This document shows positions 8,499 through 18,900 of a DNA stretch of 64,000 nt, piece after piece. Where the stretch lies: positions 1-64,000 of the forward strand of contig CABXYE010000001.1 in NCBI GenBank assembly GCA_902516425.1, written 5' to 3'. The notes below the pieces were generated by a model that was not told where the DNA came from, did not search any database, and was given only the letters and a program-made list of their open reading frames with translations. The position numbers were made by a program, and so were the translations under genes. This DNA comes from an uncultured Pelagibacteraceae bacterium (GTDB lineage: Bacteria > Pseudomonadota > Alphaproteobacteria > Pelagibacterales > Pelagibacteraceae). How positions within the stretch are numbered: position 1 is the first letter of the stretch; every line of letters starts with the position of its first letter.

Positions 8499-11045
8499 CT
8501 AAATCTTTTTTTCTAAATCTTTGATGTTAATGAAATTTTTTGACAAATTGGAATTATTCTTCTTTATATCATTATAGAAATTCCATGCCAATACTATAAT
8601 TTTAGATGTTTTTTTTTTCAATTTTGCCTTGGAGAATATTGGAATTTTAACACCAGGAATAAATTTGCCATACTTTAATTTATTATCTTCAATAATAAAA
8701 TCAATTTGATTTGTTACACCATAAAAATTTAAAGAAGTTGTCGCTTTTGCGGGAGCACCATAACCAATTATTTCATCATTATTTTTTTTTAATTCATCTA
8801 AATTATTAATAACATTTTCTCTAATTTTATAAACTTGTTTAGAAAATTTTTGGTATGTACTAAATTTTTTAATACCAAAATCCTCTTCTTCTTTTAAAAG
8901 AAGTTTTACGCTTTTTTCAATCTTAATTTTTTTCTTTTTTAAATAAACTCTTATTGAACCACCATGAGTATTTATTTTCATAGCTCTAAATATTGTTATA
9001 TTAAACTTTTTAAAAAAATTTATGAGTGATGTTAAAGACCAATAATTATAGTGCTCATGATATATATTATCAAATGTTAAGTCTTTAAGAGTATTTAGTA
9101 AATATTGAACCTCAATTATAATGATACCATCTTTTTTTAATAATTTTATCATACATTCCGCCATTTCCTTAAGGTTATCAGAGTGCGCAAAAACATTTGA
9201 GGCTAAAATTAAGTCAGCATTTTTTTTAATTTTCTTAAGATTTTTTTTCTCCAGAAAACCATTAAATGTTTTAATATCATTTTTATTAGCCAACTTGGAA
9301 AGGTTTTTTGCAGGTTCGATCCCTAAAATATTTTTAAATCTTAAATCTTTAAAGGGCCTCAACGCTACACCGTCATTACTACCAACATCTATTATGTATG
9401 AAGTTTTTGGTTTAAGTTTAAAGTCCTTTACATGCTTTTTAGCAGCATTAATAAAATGATTTCTAAAAATTTTTGAGGTTGAGGAGGTGTAAAGATAATT
9501 TGAGAACATTTTTTTTGGATCAACAGAAACTGATAATTGACAGTTATGACATTTTTCACAGTAATTCACTTCTAAAGGATACAGTTCTGTAGTTTCATTT
9601 TTTTTATCTAATAAGTTATTCGCCAATGGTTGATAACCTAAAGAAATAACTCTCTTCAATTTTTCATTTCCACACGATCTACATTCAAACTTATAATATT
9701 TTAATAACAAATCTCTTTCCTTCTCATCAACAAACATATGCTTAATCGTGTGAGTTACACCATAATTTTCATGCTCCCTTTCGCCCCTAACCAAATTTAA
9801 AAAAGTAGTATCTTTAGTAAAAACCATAGTGTGTGCTACATTAGGTTTGATGATTGACATCTGTCCTTCATTTACTACTTGGGTGATCTTAGGTGAGTTA
9901 GGGTTTAGAACATCTTGAAAAATTTCAATAATTTGTCCTTTAGTAAATAGGCATTTTTGTTCTTGTTGAGGATGATAGTGATTAGCTCTAATGGTACCTT
10001 TTTTTGAGTCAATCAGGCCAATCATATTTATTGGTTCGGTGAGCTCGTGATTGCTTATTTTCCCCCGGCTATCAATAAATTCATTATCTCCATCTTTTAC
10101 ATGCTCAAGATCATTAATTAATTTTTGTTTTGACCATTTGGTTATCATTTCTCTGATACTTTCATCCAATGTGTATAAAAAATTGAAACCTGTTTTTAAA
10201 ATTTTGTCATTTGATAAAGAGAAACCTAGATTAGGAATTTCATCGTTTGTTTCTCTTAGAACAATATTTGAATTATATTTTTTACATATTTCGGCAACTT
10301 CTTTTACAGTCACAGTGTCTTTTGTTAAGTTAAATAATTCATAATTAATATCTTTTTTTTCTTCCATAAATTTAAAACATCTCGCCACATCTATTAGAGG
10401 AACTAAACTTTTAATTTGTTTTCCTCCTGCAAAAAGTCTGAGTGTTCCATTTTGGGATGCAGTTTTTGCAAAAAAATTTGCCATTATATCAATTCTAGCA
10501 GTGTCTGTTGAATAACCGTAGACAGATCCAAGCCTTAAAATTACAAAGTTTTTTCCTGAATTTTTAAGTTGATTTTCATTGATGTTTTTTGATTTACCAT
10601 ATGACAGAACTGGGCAAGTTTCTTCATTCTCTTTGATATTTTTTTTAATATTATTTAATCCCTCATACACTACATGCGAAGATGGCATAATAATTTTACA
10701 TTTATTACTTATGACATCTAAAATATTTTGTGTTCCTTCTTCAGCTACTTTTCTTATTATTTCTTCTTTCGCAGAAGTGCTCTCACTTTTTACCCGCGGT
10801 ACATTAGTTATGCCCGCTAAATGATGAACAATGTCTGCGTCTTTACAATGTTCATTTATCAGCTCTTTATCTAAAATGTCACCATGGACAAAGTCCATAT
10901 TCCAATTTCTAATTTGGTTTACTCTTTCAGAAATGAATCTATTATCAATTACTGTAATTTTATCATTCCAACTATATCCCGAGTATATCTTACATAATTC
11001 TGTACCAATGTAACCTAAACCTCCAGTTATAACGATTTTTTTCAT
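8499..11045 (-). CDS. Trifunctional sugar enzyme: SDR epimerase/reductase - cupin - C-methyltransferase fusion
   Basis: Three modules lie in one uninterrupted 848-residue frame. Residues 1-300 are an extended SDR of the NDP-sugar epimerase/dehydratase type, with GGLGYIG (8-14) and catalytic Tyr149-x3-Lys153. Residues about 335-440 are a cupin with likely metal ligands His356, His358, Glu362 and His405. Residues about 453-848 match sugar C-methyltransferases of the TcaB9/TylC3 type: a zinc-binding module (Cys455, Cys458, Cys496, Cys499), the SAM motif IIDVGSNDG (551-559), YHEH near 662-665, and a C-terminal GYGAPAKATT domain. An SDR-plus-cupin pair occurs in CapF (UDP-FucNAc synthesis); the added methyltransferase suggests a branched deoxysugar. 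The gene is divergent from a GT17 gene. Substrates are unknown. Confidence 0.85.
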   Translation of the reverse strand: MKKIVITGGLGYIGTELCKIYSGYSWNDKITVIDNRFISERVNQIRNWNMDFVHGDILDKELINEHCKDADIVHHLAGITNVPRVKSESTSAKEEIIRKVAEEGTQNILDVISNKCKIIMPSSHVVYEGLNNIKKNIKENEETCPVLSYGKSKNINENQLKNSGKNFVILRLGSVYGYSTDTARIDIMANFFAKTASQNGTLRLFAGGKQIKSLVPLIDVARCFKFMEEKKDINYELFNLTKDTVTVKEVAEICKKYNSNIVLRETNDEIPNLGFSLSNDKILKTGFNFLYTLDESIREMITKWSKQKLINDLEHVKDGDNEFIDSRGKISNHELTEPINMIGLIDSKKGTIRANHYHPQQEQKCLFTKGQIIEIFQDVLNPNSPKITQVVNEGQMSIIKPNVAHTMVFTKDTTFLNLVRGEREHENYGVTHTIKHMFVDEKERDLLLKYYKFECRSCGNEKLKRVISLGYQPLANNLLDKKNETTELYPLEVNYCEKCHNCQLSVSVDPKKMFSNYLYTSSTSKIFRNHFINAAKKHVKDFKLKPKTSYIIDVGSNDGVALRPFKDLRFKNILGIEPAKNLSKLANKNDIKTFNGFLEKKNLKKIKKNADLILASNVFAHSDNLKEMAECMIKLLKKDGIIIIEVQYLLNTLKDLTFDNIYHEHYNYWSLTSLINFFKKFNITIFRAMKINTHGGSIRVYLKKKKIKIEKSVKLLLKEEEDFGIKKFSTYQKFSKQVYKIRENVINNLDELKKNNDEIIGYGAPAKATTSLNFYGVTNQIDFIIEDNKLKYGKFIPGVKIPIFSKAKLKKKTSKIIVLAWNFYNDIKKNNSNLSKNFINIKDLEKKI

Positions 11046-11109
11046 CGGTATTTCTTAACAAATTATTTAAAACTTTACATCAATTTTAATAATCATTAAT
11101 AACCCTAAT

Positions 11110-12000
11110 ATGCAAATTTTTGACTGTTTTATGTATTATAATGAAGATGTAATACTAGATGTAAGATTAAATTACCTAAACCAATTTGTTGATAAATTTA
11201 TAGTCGTTGAGAGTACTTTCAATCATAAAGGTCAAAAAAAAAAATTAAATTTTAATATAAATTACTTTTCGAAATTTAAAGATAAAATTGAATATTTAGT
11301 ATCTGATAAACAACCAACAAATATCGAGAAGATAAACGATAAAGATACAGATAAAGAAAAATCTAGAAAGTATATCTTAAACGGTTATAGAAGAGACAAT
11401 TTTCAAAGAAATTATATATCAAATGGAATTGGCGAAGTTAACAATGATGATCTAATTATTATTTCTGACATTGATGAAATACCAAATTTAAGAAAAATTA
11501 ACGTCAAAGAGATTAAAGATAACTTAGTTTTTTTTAATCAAAAAATGTGTTATTATAAATTTAATCTTTTTCAAAAAAACTATAATTGGGTAGGATCAAG
11601 AGCTTGCAAAAAGAAGCATCTTATGTCGCCCCAGTGGCTTAGAGATATAAAGCCTAAAATTTACCCGAAATGGAGAGTGGATACATTTTTTTCAACACTT
11701 AAATATACCAATATAATTTTTGTTGATAATGGTGGCTGGCATTTTTCTTATTTAAACACCCCTGAATTGATTGAACAAAAGCTACAATCGTACACTCATC
11801 ATAGAGAATATGATCTTAATCCCATAGGAATAAAAAATATTGAAAAAAGAATCAAAGATAGAGAGTCGGTATACAACCTCTCATCAGATAAAAGAGAAAA
11901 TCAGTTTTCTAAAGGTGTTAAATTAGAAATATTGAATTTGAATGAATTACCAAGATATATCGCTGAAAATAAAACTAAATATAATAAATGGCTGGCATGA
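11110..12000 (+). CDS. Glycosyltransferase family 17 protein
   Basis: This protein resembles GT17, the family of eukaryotic beta-1,4-mannosyl-glycoprotein N-acetylglucosaminyltransferase that also has bacterial and viral members. The opening DCFMYYNEDVILDVRLNYL, the FIVVESTFNHKGQ strand and the IISDIDEIPN segment (a D-x-D donor and metal site near residues 118-123) are characteristic. WHFSYL near residue 217 is the conserved C-terminal motif. There is no signal peptide, so it acts in the cytoplasm. It is divergent from the sugar-enzyme fusion with only 64 bases between the starts, which suggests that both serve the same surface glycan. Donor and acceptor are unknown. Confidence 0.82.
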   Translation: MQIFDCFMYYNEDVILDVRLNYLNQFVDKFIVVESTFNHKGQKKKLNFNINYFSKFKDKIEYLVSDKQPTNIEKINDKDTDKEKSRKYILNGYRRDNFQRNYISNGIGEVNNDDLIIISDIDEIPNLRKINVKEIKDNLVFFNQKMCYYKFNLFQKNYNWVGSRACKKKHLMSPQWLRDIKPKIYPKWRVDTFFSTLKYTNIIFVDNGGWHFSYLNTPELIEQKLQSYTHHREYDLNPIGIKNIEKRIKDRESVYNLSSDKRENQFSKGVKLEILNLNELPRYIAENKTKYNKWLA

Positions 12001-12299
12001 CAAAAAAAGGATATTGGGTCAGTTTATATTTCAAAATAGATAATCAGAAAAATCTAAAAAAATATTCGGAGTTAGCTACACCGGTTATTAAAAGTTATGG
12101 TGGTGTGCCATTAATAAGAGGGGGCAAACACGACACTTTTAATGGTGATGATTTTAGTAGGACTGTTGTGTGGGAATTTCCAAGTTATGCTAAAGCATTA
12201 GAATGCCACTCTTCAAAAGAATATCAAGATAGTTGGGCTGTAGCAAAAAAAACAACAAAAAGACACATGCAAGTGGTTGAAGGATTTAGTACTGAATAG
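11997..12299 (+). CDS. DUF1330 family protein
   Basis: This is a short ferredoxin-like alpha/beta-barrel protein of the DUF1330 family, distantly related to dimeric EthD/ABM-type barrels, with no established reaction. The family pattern is visible: KGYWVSLYFKIDN, the central YGGVPLIRGGK, then RTVVWEFPSYAKALECHSSKEYQ. The ATG at 11997 is preferred because it forms an ATGA overlap with the GT17 stop. An in-frame start at 11988 would only add three residues. Its 3' end overlaps the convergent AlkA-like gene by 14 bases. Confidence 0.82.
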   Translation: MTKKGYWVSLYFKIDNQKNLKKYSELATPVIKSYGGVPLIRGGKHDTFNGDDFSRTVVWEFPSYAKALECHSSKEYQDSWAVAKKTTKRHMQVVEGFSTE

Positions 12300-12921
12300 G
12301 CTCAGGATCTATACTTCTCCATAGATACCACGTGGCAACCGAACAATAAGGACTAAATCTTTTTTTTAATAATGATACAAATTTTTCAGGCGGTAAATAT
12401 CTTTTTTTATAATTTTTTGAGATAGCTCTTAAAAGACCAATATCCTGTACTGGCCAAATATTTGATCTATTATATGTGAATAATAAGATCATTTCAGCTG
12501 ACCATCTTCCTATTTGTCTCAATTGTGATAAATAATTTATAGCTTCCTCATCAGACATCTTTTCAATCAATTTAGGGTTAAAAGTTTTTTCAATTGTCTG
12601 CTTAGCTAAACTCCTTATACCTAATACTTTCTGTCTGCTTAATCCACAGCTTTTCAATTGAGCAAAGGTCAATTTAGAAACAGTTTTTGCATTTATCTTA
12701 TTTTTACATTTTTTTTTAAATTTTAAAAAAACAGCATTTGCTGCAGCAACACTGATTTGTTGTCCAATTATACTTTTACATAAAGAAAAAAAGATATCTC
12801 GCCTTGAAGTTAAAATAGTCTCTGAAGGACTTTCGTAGCTTTTGATTAACTTTGAGAGAGTTTCATCTTTTTTGGATAAATATTTTTTTGCCTCACTCCA
12901 ATATTTAGGTACTTTAGTCAT
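12286..12921 (-). CDS. alkA: DNA-3-methyladenine glycosylase II-like (HhH-GPD family)
   Basis: This enzyme removes alkylated bases such as 3-methyladenine from DNA, starting base excision repair. The helix-hairpin-helix LRQIGRWSAEMIL near residues 133-145 and the following catalytic aspartate in WPVQDIGLLRA identify the HhH-GPD superfamily. SIIGQQISVAAAN near residues 51-63 is typical of the AlkA branch. At 211 aa it lacks the N-terminal domain of E. coli AlkA, as usual in the short bacterial type. It is translationally coupled to the EamA transporter upstream (8-base overlap). The exact lesion range is uncertain. Confidence 0.85.
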   Translation of the reverse strand: MTKVPKYWSEAKKYLSKKDETLSKLIKSYESPSETILTSRRDIFFSLCKSIIGQQISVAAANAVFLKFKKKCKNKINAKTVSKLTFAQLKSCGLSRQKVLGIRSLAKQTIEKTFNPKLIEKMSDEEAINYLSQLRQIGRWSAEMILLFTYNRSNIWPVQDIGLLRAISKNYKKRYLPPEKFVSLLKKRFSPYCSVATWYLWRSIDPEPIQY

Positions 12922-13798
12922 TAATTGGTCTAGATGTTATAATTTTTTTCTTATAAATCTCCCTCCTAAAAATTATAAGCGTTGAAACAATTACCAATAA
13001 AGAACCCAGTAATGTTTTAAACGTAGGTATCTCATTCCAAATGAAATATCCAAATATAATAGCAAAAACTAAAGCTAAATATTTTAGAGGGGTTACTAAA
13101 GAAACTTCTGAAAATTTATATGATTGACTTAACCACAAGTTAGCTACACCTCCGAAAATACCTATCAAAGATAAAAGTATAAAATGATTTAAAGTGGGCA
13201 TAATCCAGCCCTGGGGAATGGTCAAAAAACTTAATAATGTAATAGCTAAGGAAAAATAAAAAGAGATCAACCAAACAGGTTCGGTTGATGACAATTGTCT
13301 AATAGTTATTGCTACGTAAGAAAGACCTAAACAAAATATGATTGGAAATATATAGTAAATATTTAATTCGGTAATCCCAGGTTCTGTAATTATTAGAATT
13401 CCGACAAAGCCTATGATGACTGCTAACCACCTATAAATCCCTACTTTCTCATTTAGTAAGAATATAGACAAAATAGTTGTAAATATCGGAGCAGCAAAAG
13501 ATATGCTCACAACTGTTGCTAATGGTAATTGTCTTAAAGCAATAAATATTGCAATTAATGCTATTAGCCCAGAGCCACACCTTAACGCATGCAATCCTGG
13601 TCGTTGAGTTTTATAAAAGTTATGAAGTCTTTCTCTCGGGATTATAAAAAAATAAAAGATTATCCCAAAAAAGCCTCTAAAAAACAAAACCTGACCAATG
13701 GGATAATCAACAGACCACTTTACAATTAGATCCATTAATGAAAATGCACAAATGGACATAAACATGTACAAAAATCCCAATTGATTTTTACTAAGCAT
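12914..13798 (-). CDS. EamA/DMT-superfamily transporter
   Basis: This is a drug/metabolite-type exporter or permease with about ten membrane helices formed by two EamA repeats, roughly residues 8-140 and 150-280. The first repeat holds FFRGFFGIIFYF and ALRQLPLATVVSISFAAPIFTTILS, a typical EamA core. The second holds SQSYKFSEVSLVTPLKYLALVFAIIFGY at the equivalent place. The length (294 aa) is normal. It is the first gene of a two-gene unit with the DNA glycosylase and is divergent from msrA. Such proteins export amino acids, nucleosides or other small molecules; the substrate cannot be inferred. Confidence 0.88.
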   Translation of the reverse strand: MLSKNQLGFLYMFMSICAFSLMDLIVKWSVDYPIGQVLFFRGFFGIIFYFFIIPRERLHNFYKTQRPGLHALRCGSGLIALIAIFIALRQLPLATVVSISFAAPIFTTILSIFLLNEKVGIYRWLAVIIGFVGILIITEPGITELNIYYIFPIIFCLGLSYVAITIRQLSSTEPVWLISFYFSLAITLLSFLTIPQGWIMPTLNHFILLSLIGIFGGVANLWLSQSYKFSEVSLVTPLKYLALVFAIIFGYFIWNEIPTFKTLLGSLLVIVSTLIIFRREIYKKKIITSRPIND

Positions 13799-13833
13799 AT
13801 GAATAATTTGTAGATTAAATTAAATCTTAATCA

Positions 13834-14277
13834 ATGGAAATAGCAGTTTTAGCGCTTGGATGTTTTTGGGGACCTGAAATTAAATTCAGTAAAATAGATG
13901 GTATAATCAAAACAGAAGTTGGATACTGTGGCGGTGATAGCTCTGTCACGACATATGAAGAAGTTTGCACTGGAAACACAAATCATGCTGAAGTGGTAAA
14001 GCTGGATTTTGATGAGAAAACTATTACATATGAAAAAATCTTAAAAATTTTTTTTCAAATTCATGACCCTACAACTTTAAATTCTCAAGGACCAGATTTC
14101 GGAACCCAATATAGAAGCGAAATATTTTATCTAAATGATAATCAAAAAATGGTTGCTGAGAAAGTGCTTAATGAAGTTAATGAACGTTTGACTGGAAAAG
14201 TTGTGACAAAAATATCTTTACTAAAAAATTATTGTCCAGCAGAAGAATATCATCAAAAATATTTAGAAAAGCGATAA
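13834..14277 (+). CDS. msrA: Peptide-methionine (S)-S-oxide reductase
   Basis: MsrA reduces methionine S-sulfoxide in proteins, repairing oxidative damage in the cytoplasm. The active-site motif GCFWG is at residues 9-13 with catalytic Cys10. The family block HDPTTLNSQGPDFGTQYRS follows near residue 87, and a C-terminal cysteine in NYCPAEEYHQKY is the likely resolving residue. The 147-residue length is the compact form without an N-terminal extension. The stop and the ATG of the sulfurtransferase are one base apart, so both sulfur-related genes are cotranscribed. Confidence 0.93.
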   Translation: MEIAVLALGCFWGPEIKFSKIDGIIKTEVGYCGGDSSVTTYEEVCTGNTNHAEVVKLDFDEKTITYEKILKIFFQIHDPTTLNSQGPDFGTQYRSEIFYLNDNQKMVAEKVLNEVNERLTGKVVTKISLLKNYCPAEEYHQKYLEKR

Positions 14278-14278
14278 C

Positions 14279-15094
14279 ATGTCTTTAATAGAAACTGATT
14301 GGTTGGAAAAAAACCTTACAAAAGTAAAAATTGTTGATTGTTCTTGGCATATGCCACAAACAGAGAGAAATGGATATGAGGAATATGAGTCTCTTCATAT
14401 ACCAAACGCAATTTTTTTCGATTTAGATAAAAATTCAAGAGAAGATACGACTTTACCACATATGTTAGTTGATCAAATAAGCTGGAATAGAATTGTTTCT
14501 AATATGGGAATTCAAAAAAATGATGAGATAGTCATATATGATAATTCTGATGTTATAAGCTCATGTCGTGGTTGGTTTAATTTTATTTATTATGGGCATG
14601 ATCCAAAATTAATAAATGTTTTAAATGGCGGTTTAAGGAAATGGATCAAGGAGAAAAAAAAAGTTACAGATAGAATTTCAAATATAAGTAAGTCAGATTA
14701 CAAAAGTATAGAAAGAAAAGATCTTGTAAAAAACAAAAAAGCTATTAATCAAAATATAGAAGAAAAAATGTTCACATTGATTGATGCGCGAAGTAGAGAA
14801 AGATTTGAGGGAAAAGTCCCTGAACCTAGAAAAGGTCTTAAAAGTGGAAATATTAAAAACTCTTTTTGTATACCATTTAATGATTGCCTGAATGACAATA
14901 AAACTTTTAAAAATAAAGATGAACTTCAAAAAGTTTTTAAGACAAGTTTAAAAAATTTAGAACAAAAAAATATTGTTTTTTCATGTGGTTCTGGTGTTAC
15001 AGCGTGTGTTTTGGCACTAGCTTATTCTTTAATTAATGATAAATATCTTCCTTGTATTTATGATGGCTCTTGGGCTGAATACGGACTAATTTAA
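14279..15094 (+). CDS. sseA: 3-mercaptopyruvate sulfurtransferase
   Basis: This two-domain rhodanese-fold enzyme moves sulfane sulfur from 3-mercaptopyruvate (or thiosulfate) to thiol acceptors. The inactive N-terminal rhodanese domain covers about residues 1-130 (VKIVDCSWHMP at its start, VIYDNSDVISSCRGWF within). The catalytic C-terminal domain (about 150-271) ends in the loop CGSGVTA with persulfide Cys236. CGSGVTA is the mercaptopyruvate-type loop, favouring MST over thiosulfate sulfurtransferase. The length (271 aa) is normal. It follows msrA by one base and precedes the efflux operon by seven bases. Confidence 0.9.
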   Translation: MSLIETDWLEKNLTKVKIVDCSWHMPQTERNGYEEYESLHIPNAIFFDLDKNSREDTTLPHMLVDQISWNRIVSNMGIQKNDEIVIYDNSDVISSCRGWFNFIYYGHDPKLINVLNGGLRKWIKEKKKVTDRISNISKSDYKSIERKDLVKNKKAINQNIEEKMFTLIDARSRERFEGKVPEPRKGLKSGNIKNSFCIPFNDCLNDNKTFKNKDELQKVFKTSLKNLEQKNIVFSCGSGVTACVLALAYSLINDKYLPCIYDGSWAEYGLI

Positions 15095-15101
15095 ATTTTT
15101 T

Positions 15102-15971
15102 ATGAAAAGATCTACGAAAACTATTTCAGTAATATTTGTATTTTTTTTAATTATTACAATTGTAGTTGTAGGGAGATCAATGATTGGAAATCATTTTAAA
15201 AAGAAATTTAGCAAAATACCGCCGCCAGGAATAATTGTAACTGAAGTTATTGAAAAAGAATTCTCTGAACAAATAGAAACTTACGGCACAGCAATTTCAA
15301 AAAAATCAAAAACTTTTAAGATTAAAAAAGATGATCTTTTTGAAGACCTAAAATTAAAGAACTTTGTAAAAGAAGGAGAAGTTTTAATTAAATTAAAAAG
15401 TGGAGATATATTGGCTCCATTTAGTGGAGTACTAGGCTACACAGGTTTAACAGAGGATATTCTTGTTTCGAGTAACATATTTATCATTACACTTGATGAT
15501 AACTCAACAATTTACTCAGATATTAAAATTCCGGAAAGCTATTCTACATCTATAAAAAAAGGTCTTCCTGTCGAAGTTACATTATCTAGTTTTAAAAATA
15601 AAACTTTTTTAGGTGAGATAGATTTTGTCTCAAGCAGGATAAATGCGGACACTAGAAGTTTATTATCAAGAATTAAAGTGAAAAATCAAAATTTAGAATT
15701 AATCTCAGGTTCACTTTTAGAAGTAAGAGTTAAATTTGATTTAAGAAATTCTCTTAGTGTGCCTGATACAAGTGTGATGATTGAAGGTGATAAATCATAT
15801 GTTTACAAAATTAATGAGGAAAATATTGCAAATAAAACTGAGGTAAAAACCGGTCTAAGAATTGATAGCAAAATTGAAATAATTTCAGGTTTAACTGATG
15901 GAGATATTGTTGTAGCTGAAGGTTTAAAAAAGGTAAGACCTCGTGGAAAAATAAAACCTATAAGTAAATAA
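15102..15971 (+). CDS. RND efflux periplasmic adaptor (membrane fusion protein)
   Basis: This adaptor links an inner-membrane RND pump to an outer-membrane channel. An N-terminal membrane anchor occupies residues 8-25 (ISVIFVFFLIITIVVVG). A short lipoyl-like hairpin domain follows (VLIKLKSGDILAPFSGVLG near residues 90-108) and then a beta-barrel region with SRINADTRSLLSRIKV. At 289 residues it is shorter than AcrA because the coiled-coil hairpin is nearly absent. The 3' end overlaps the pump start as TAATG. No TolC-type channel gene is in the window. Confidence 0.88.
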   Translation: MKRSTKTISVIFVFFLIITIVVVGRSMIGNHFKKKFSKIPPPGIIVTEVIEKEFSEQIETYGTAISKKSKTFKIKKDDLFEDLKLKNFVKEGEVLIKLKSGDILAPFSGVLGYTGLTEDILVSSNIFIITLDDNSTIYSDIKIPESYSTSIKKGLPVEVTLSSFKNKTFLGEIDFVSSRINADTRSLLSRIKVKNQNLELISGSLLEVRVKFDLRNSLSVPDTSVMIEGDKSYVYKINEENIANKTEVKTGLRIDSKIEIISGLTDGDIVVAEGLKKVRPRGKIKPISK

Positions 15972-18900
15972 TGTTTATTACCGAATTAAGTATTAAAAGA
16001 CCTACAGTATCCTGGGTGATGTCCTTGATATTGATCATATTTGGTTTATTTGTTTTTTGGAAATTACCAGTTAGGGAATTACCTAACGGGATTCAGCCAC
16101 CTGTTGTTCAAGTTCAAGTAGACTACAAATCTGCGGCAGCTTCAATAGTAGATCAAGAAGTAACACAAGTTGTTGAGGATGTTATCGGTGGGGCTGAGGG
16201 TATTAAAAATATAGATTCAAAGTCTGAAAATGGAAGAAGCACAATCAATGTTGAGTTTGATACAAGTATTGATCTAGATAATGCTGCCAATGACATCAGA
16301 GAAAGAGTTGCAAGAGTTGTGGATAACTTACCAACTGAATCAGATCCACCACAAATACTTAAAAGAGCTGCGGGGTTTACAACAACTATGTGGCTATCAT
16401 TGTCCTCATCCTCTTGGAGTGATCTTGAATTAGGAGACTACGCAGAAAGATATCTTGTGGACCAATTTTCAAGTGTAAAAAATGTTGGAAGAATAAGAGT
16501 AGGTGGATTAAGAGAATTAAGTATTAGAGTTTGGATTGATCCTATTAAACTTGCAGCTAATGATTTAACAATTAAAGAAGTTGAATTTGCAATTCGTGGC
16601 GAAAATGTAAATTTGCCCGCAGGAACATTGGAAGCAAATAATATTGATTTAACAATTAATCTAGATAAGTCATACAACGACATAAACACTATTAAGCAAA
16701 TACCTATAAAAAAAGCTGGTAATCGTGTAATTTTATTATCTGATGTTGCAAATGTTGAATTTGGCCCAGTCTCGGAAAAAACTCTTTTTAAAGCTCAAAC
16801 TAAAGATCAAATAAATTTGAAAACTGTAGGAATCGGTATTTACGCAAGAAGTGGTGCTTCAACGGTCGAACTTTCAAATGATATTAAAAAAAAAATTGTT
16901 GAAGTAAAAAAATCTTTACCAGAAGAATTGGATCTAAGAGTTTCTTTTAATAGGGCTAACTATGTTGAAGCTGCAATTGAAGAAGTATATAAAACTTTAA
17001 TTATTGCTTTCATTTTAGTTGTATTAATAATTTATCTATTTTTAGGGAATTTAAAAGCGGTTATTGTACCCGCTATTGCTCTCCCTGTGAGCTTAATAGC
17101 ATCTTTTCTAGGTCTGTATATATTCGGTCTTTCGATTAATATTTTTGTGCTTTTAAGTTTTATTTTGGCAATTGGTATAATTACAGATGACTCTGTAATC
17201 ATGACAGATGCAATATATAGAAGAATAGAGAATGGTGAGACACCACTTGTTGCTGCATACAGAGGGTCTAAACAAATTTCATTTGCTATTGTTGCTACAA
17301 CACTAATTTTAGTAGCAGTTTTCTTACCGTTAATTTTTATTGGAGGAATTTCTGGAACATTATTTAGGGAAACAGCAATTGCATTATCTTTTTCAATTGT
17401 AGTTTCCTCTTTTGTAGCATTAACTTTATCGCCAATGCTTGCGAGTAAATTTTTGCAAAAAAAAAAATCAAAAAGGTTTTTTATACAAAAATTTGAAAAA
17501 TTTTTTTCCAACTTTGCCAACTTTTATAAAGAGACTCTTGTTTTTGTCATTAATAAAACTAAAAGTGTAAGTTTTTTCATTATCATTATAATTATTGCCT
17601 CAGCACTTTTATTTAATTTTTCAAAAAAAGAACTTTTGCCTATGGAAGATCGTGGAGCATATTTAATTATTGGCTCAACAGATGAGGGAAGTTCTTTTGA
17701 ATATACTCAAGAACAAGCCCAAAAAGTAGAGGCGAGACTTATTCCTTTGTTGCAAGCTGAGGACAGTCCATATTCAAGATTTATAATGCGTGTTCCAGGA
17801 TTTGGAAATTCAGCTAACTCGTATAATAGTTTTATAATTATTTCTTTGCTTGATGATTGGAAAAATAGAAAAAAAGGACAACAAGTTATTCTTAGAGAGG
17901 CAATTGGAAAAATTGTAACCTTGCCCCAAGCTCTAGCTTTTCCTATATCTCCACAATCTATTAGAGTATCAAATTACAACAAACCTGTCCAAGTGGTCAT
18001 TTACGGAAATACTTATGACGAGCTTGAAGAAGTACAAAAAAAGGTAATAAGAAAATTGAGGTCTAATAAAAATTTATCAAGAATTGAGTCTGATTACAAT
18101 AGAAACAAACCAGAGGTAAAATTAATAATTAATAAAAATAAAGCTAAAGATTTAGGTGTTTCAACTAAATCGATTGGTGAAACACTTGAAACACTTTATG
18201 GGGGTAAAAAGATAACAACCTTTAATAAATTAGGAAAAGAATACCCAATAATTGTTCAACAATATTTATCTGATCGGAGAAAAAAAGAGGGTGTTTCAAA
18301 AATATTTGTTCGCTCTGAAACAAATGGGAAATTAATATCTCTAGCAAATTTAGTAAGTTTTAAAGAAGAAGGTTCAGCAAAGCAGCTTGCTAGATATAAT
18401 AGACAACGAGCGGTAACGATTTCTGCAAATATTAATGAGGGGTATACATTAACAGAAGCAATTAAATATATTGAGAATGTGATGAATGATTTGGCACCAG
18501 AAAATCAAATTGCTTGGAAAGGAAAATCAGAAGAAATAAAAGAAACAAGTAATGAATTATATATAATTTTTGCTTTAGCTCTACTAACTGCTTATTTAGT
18601 TATGGCTGCAACATTCAACTCTTTCATTCATCCATTTATAATTATCTTGACTGTGCCTTTGGCTATTTTTGGGGGATTGGTGTTTATTTTATTTTTAAAT
18701 AGCTCAGTAAATATTTTTTCTCAAATCGCATTAATTATATTAATAGGTATCTCAACTAAAAATAGTATTTTAATTGTAGATTATGCAAATCAAATCAGAT
18801 CTGCTGGAAAATCTATTGAGTTAGCCGTTAAAGACGCGTGTGCTGTAAGGTTTAGACCAATTATAATGACATCATTAAGTACGATGATTGCAATGATGCC

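Noticed and set aside
9313..9322. GGTTCGATCC resembles a tRNA T-loop
   Set aside because: It lies in the middle of the methyltransferase module of the fusion gene, and no acceptor or anticodon stem can be folded around it.
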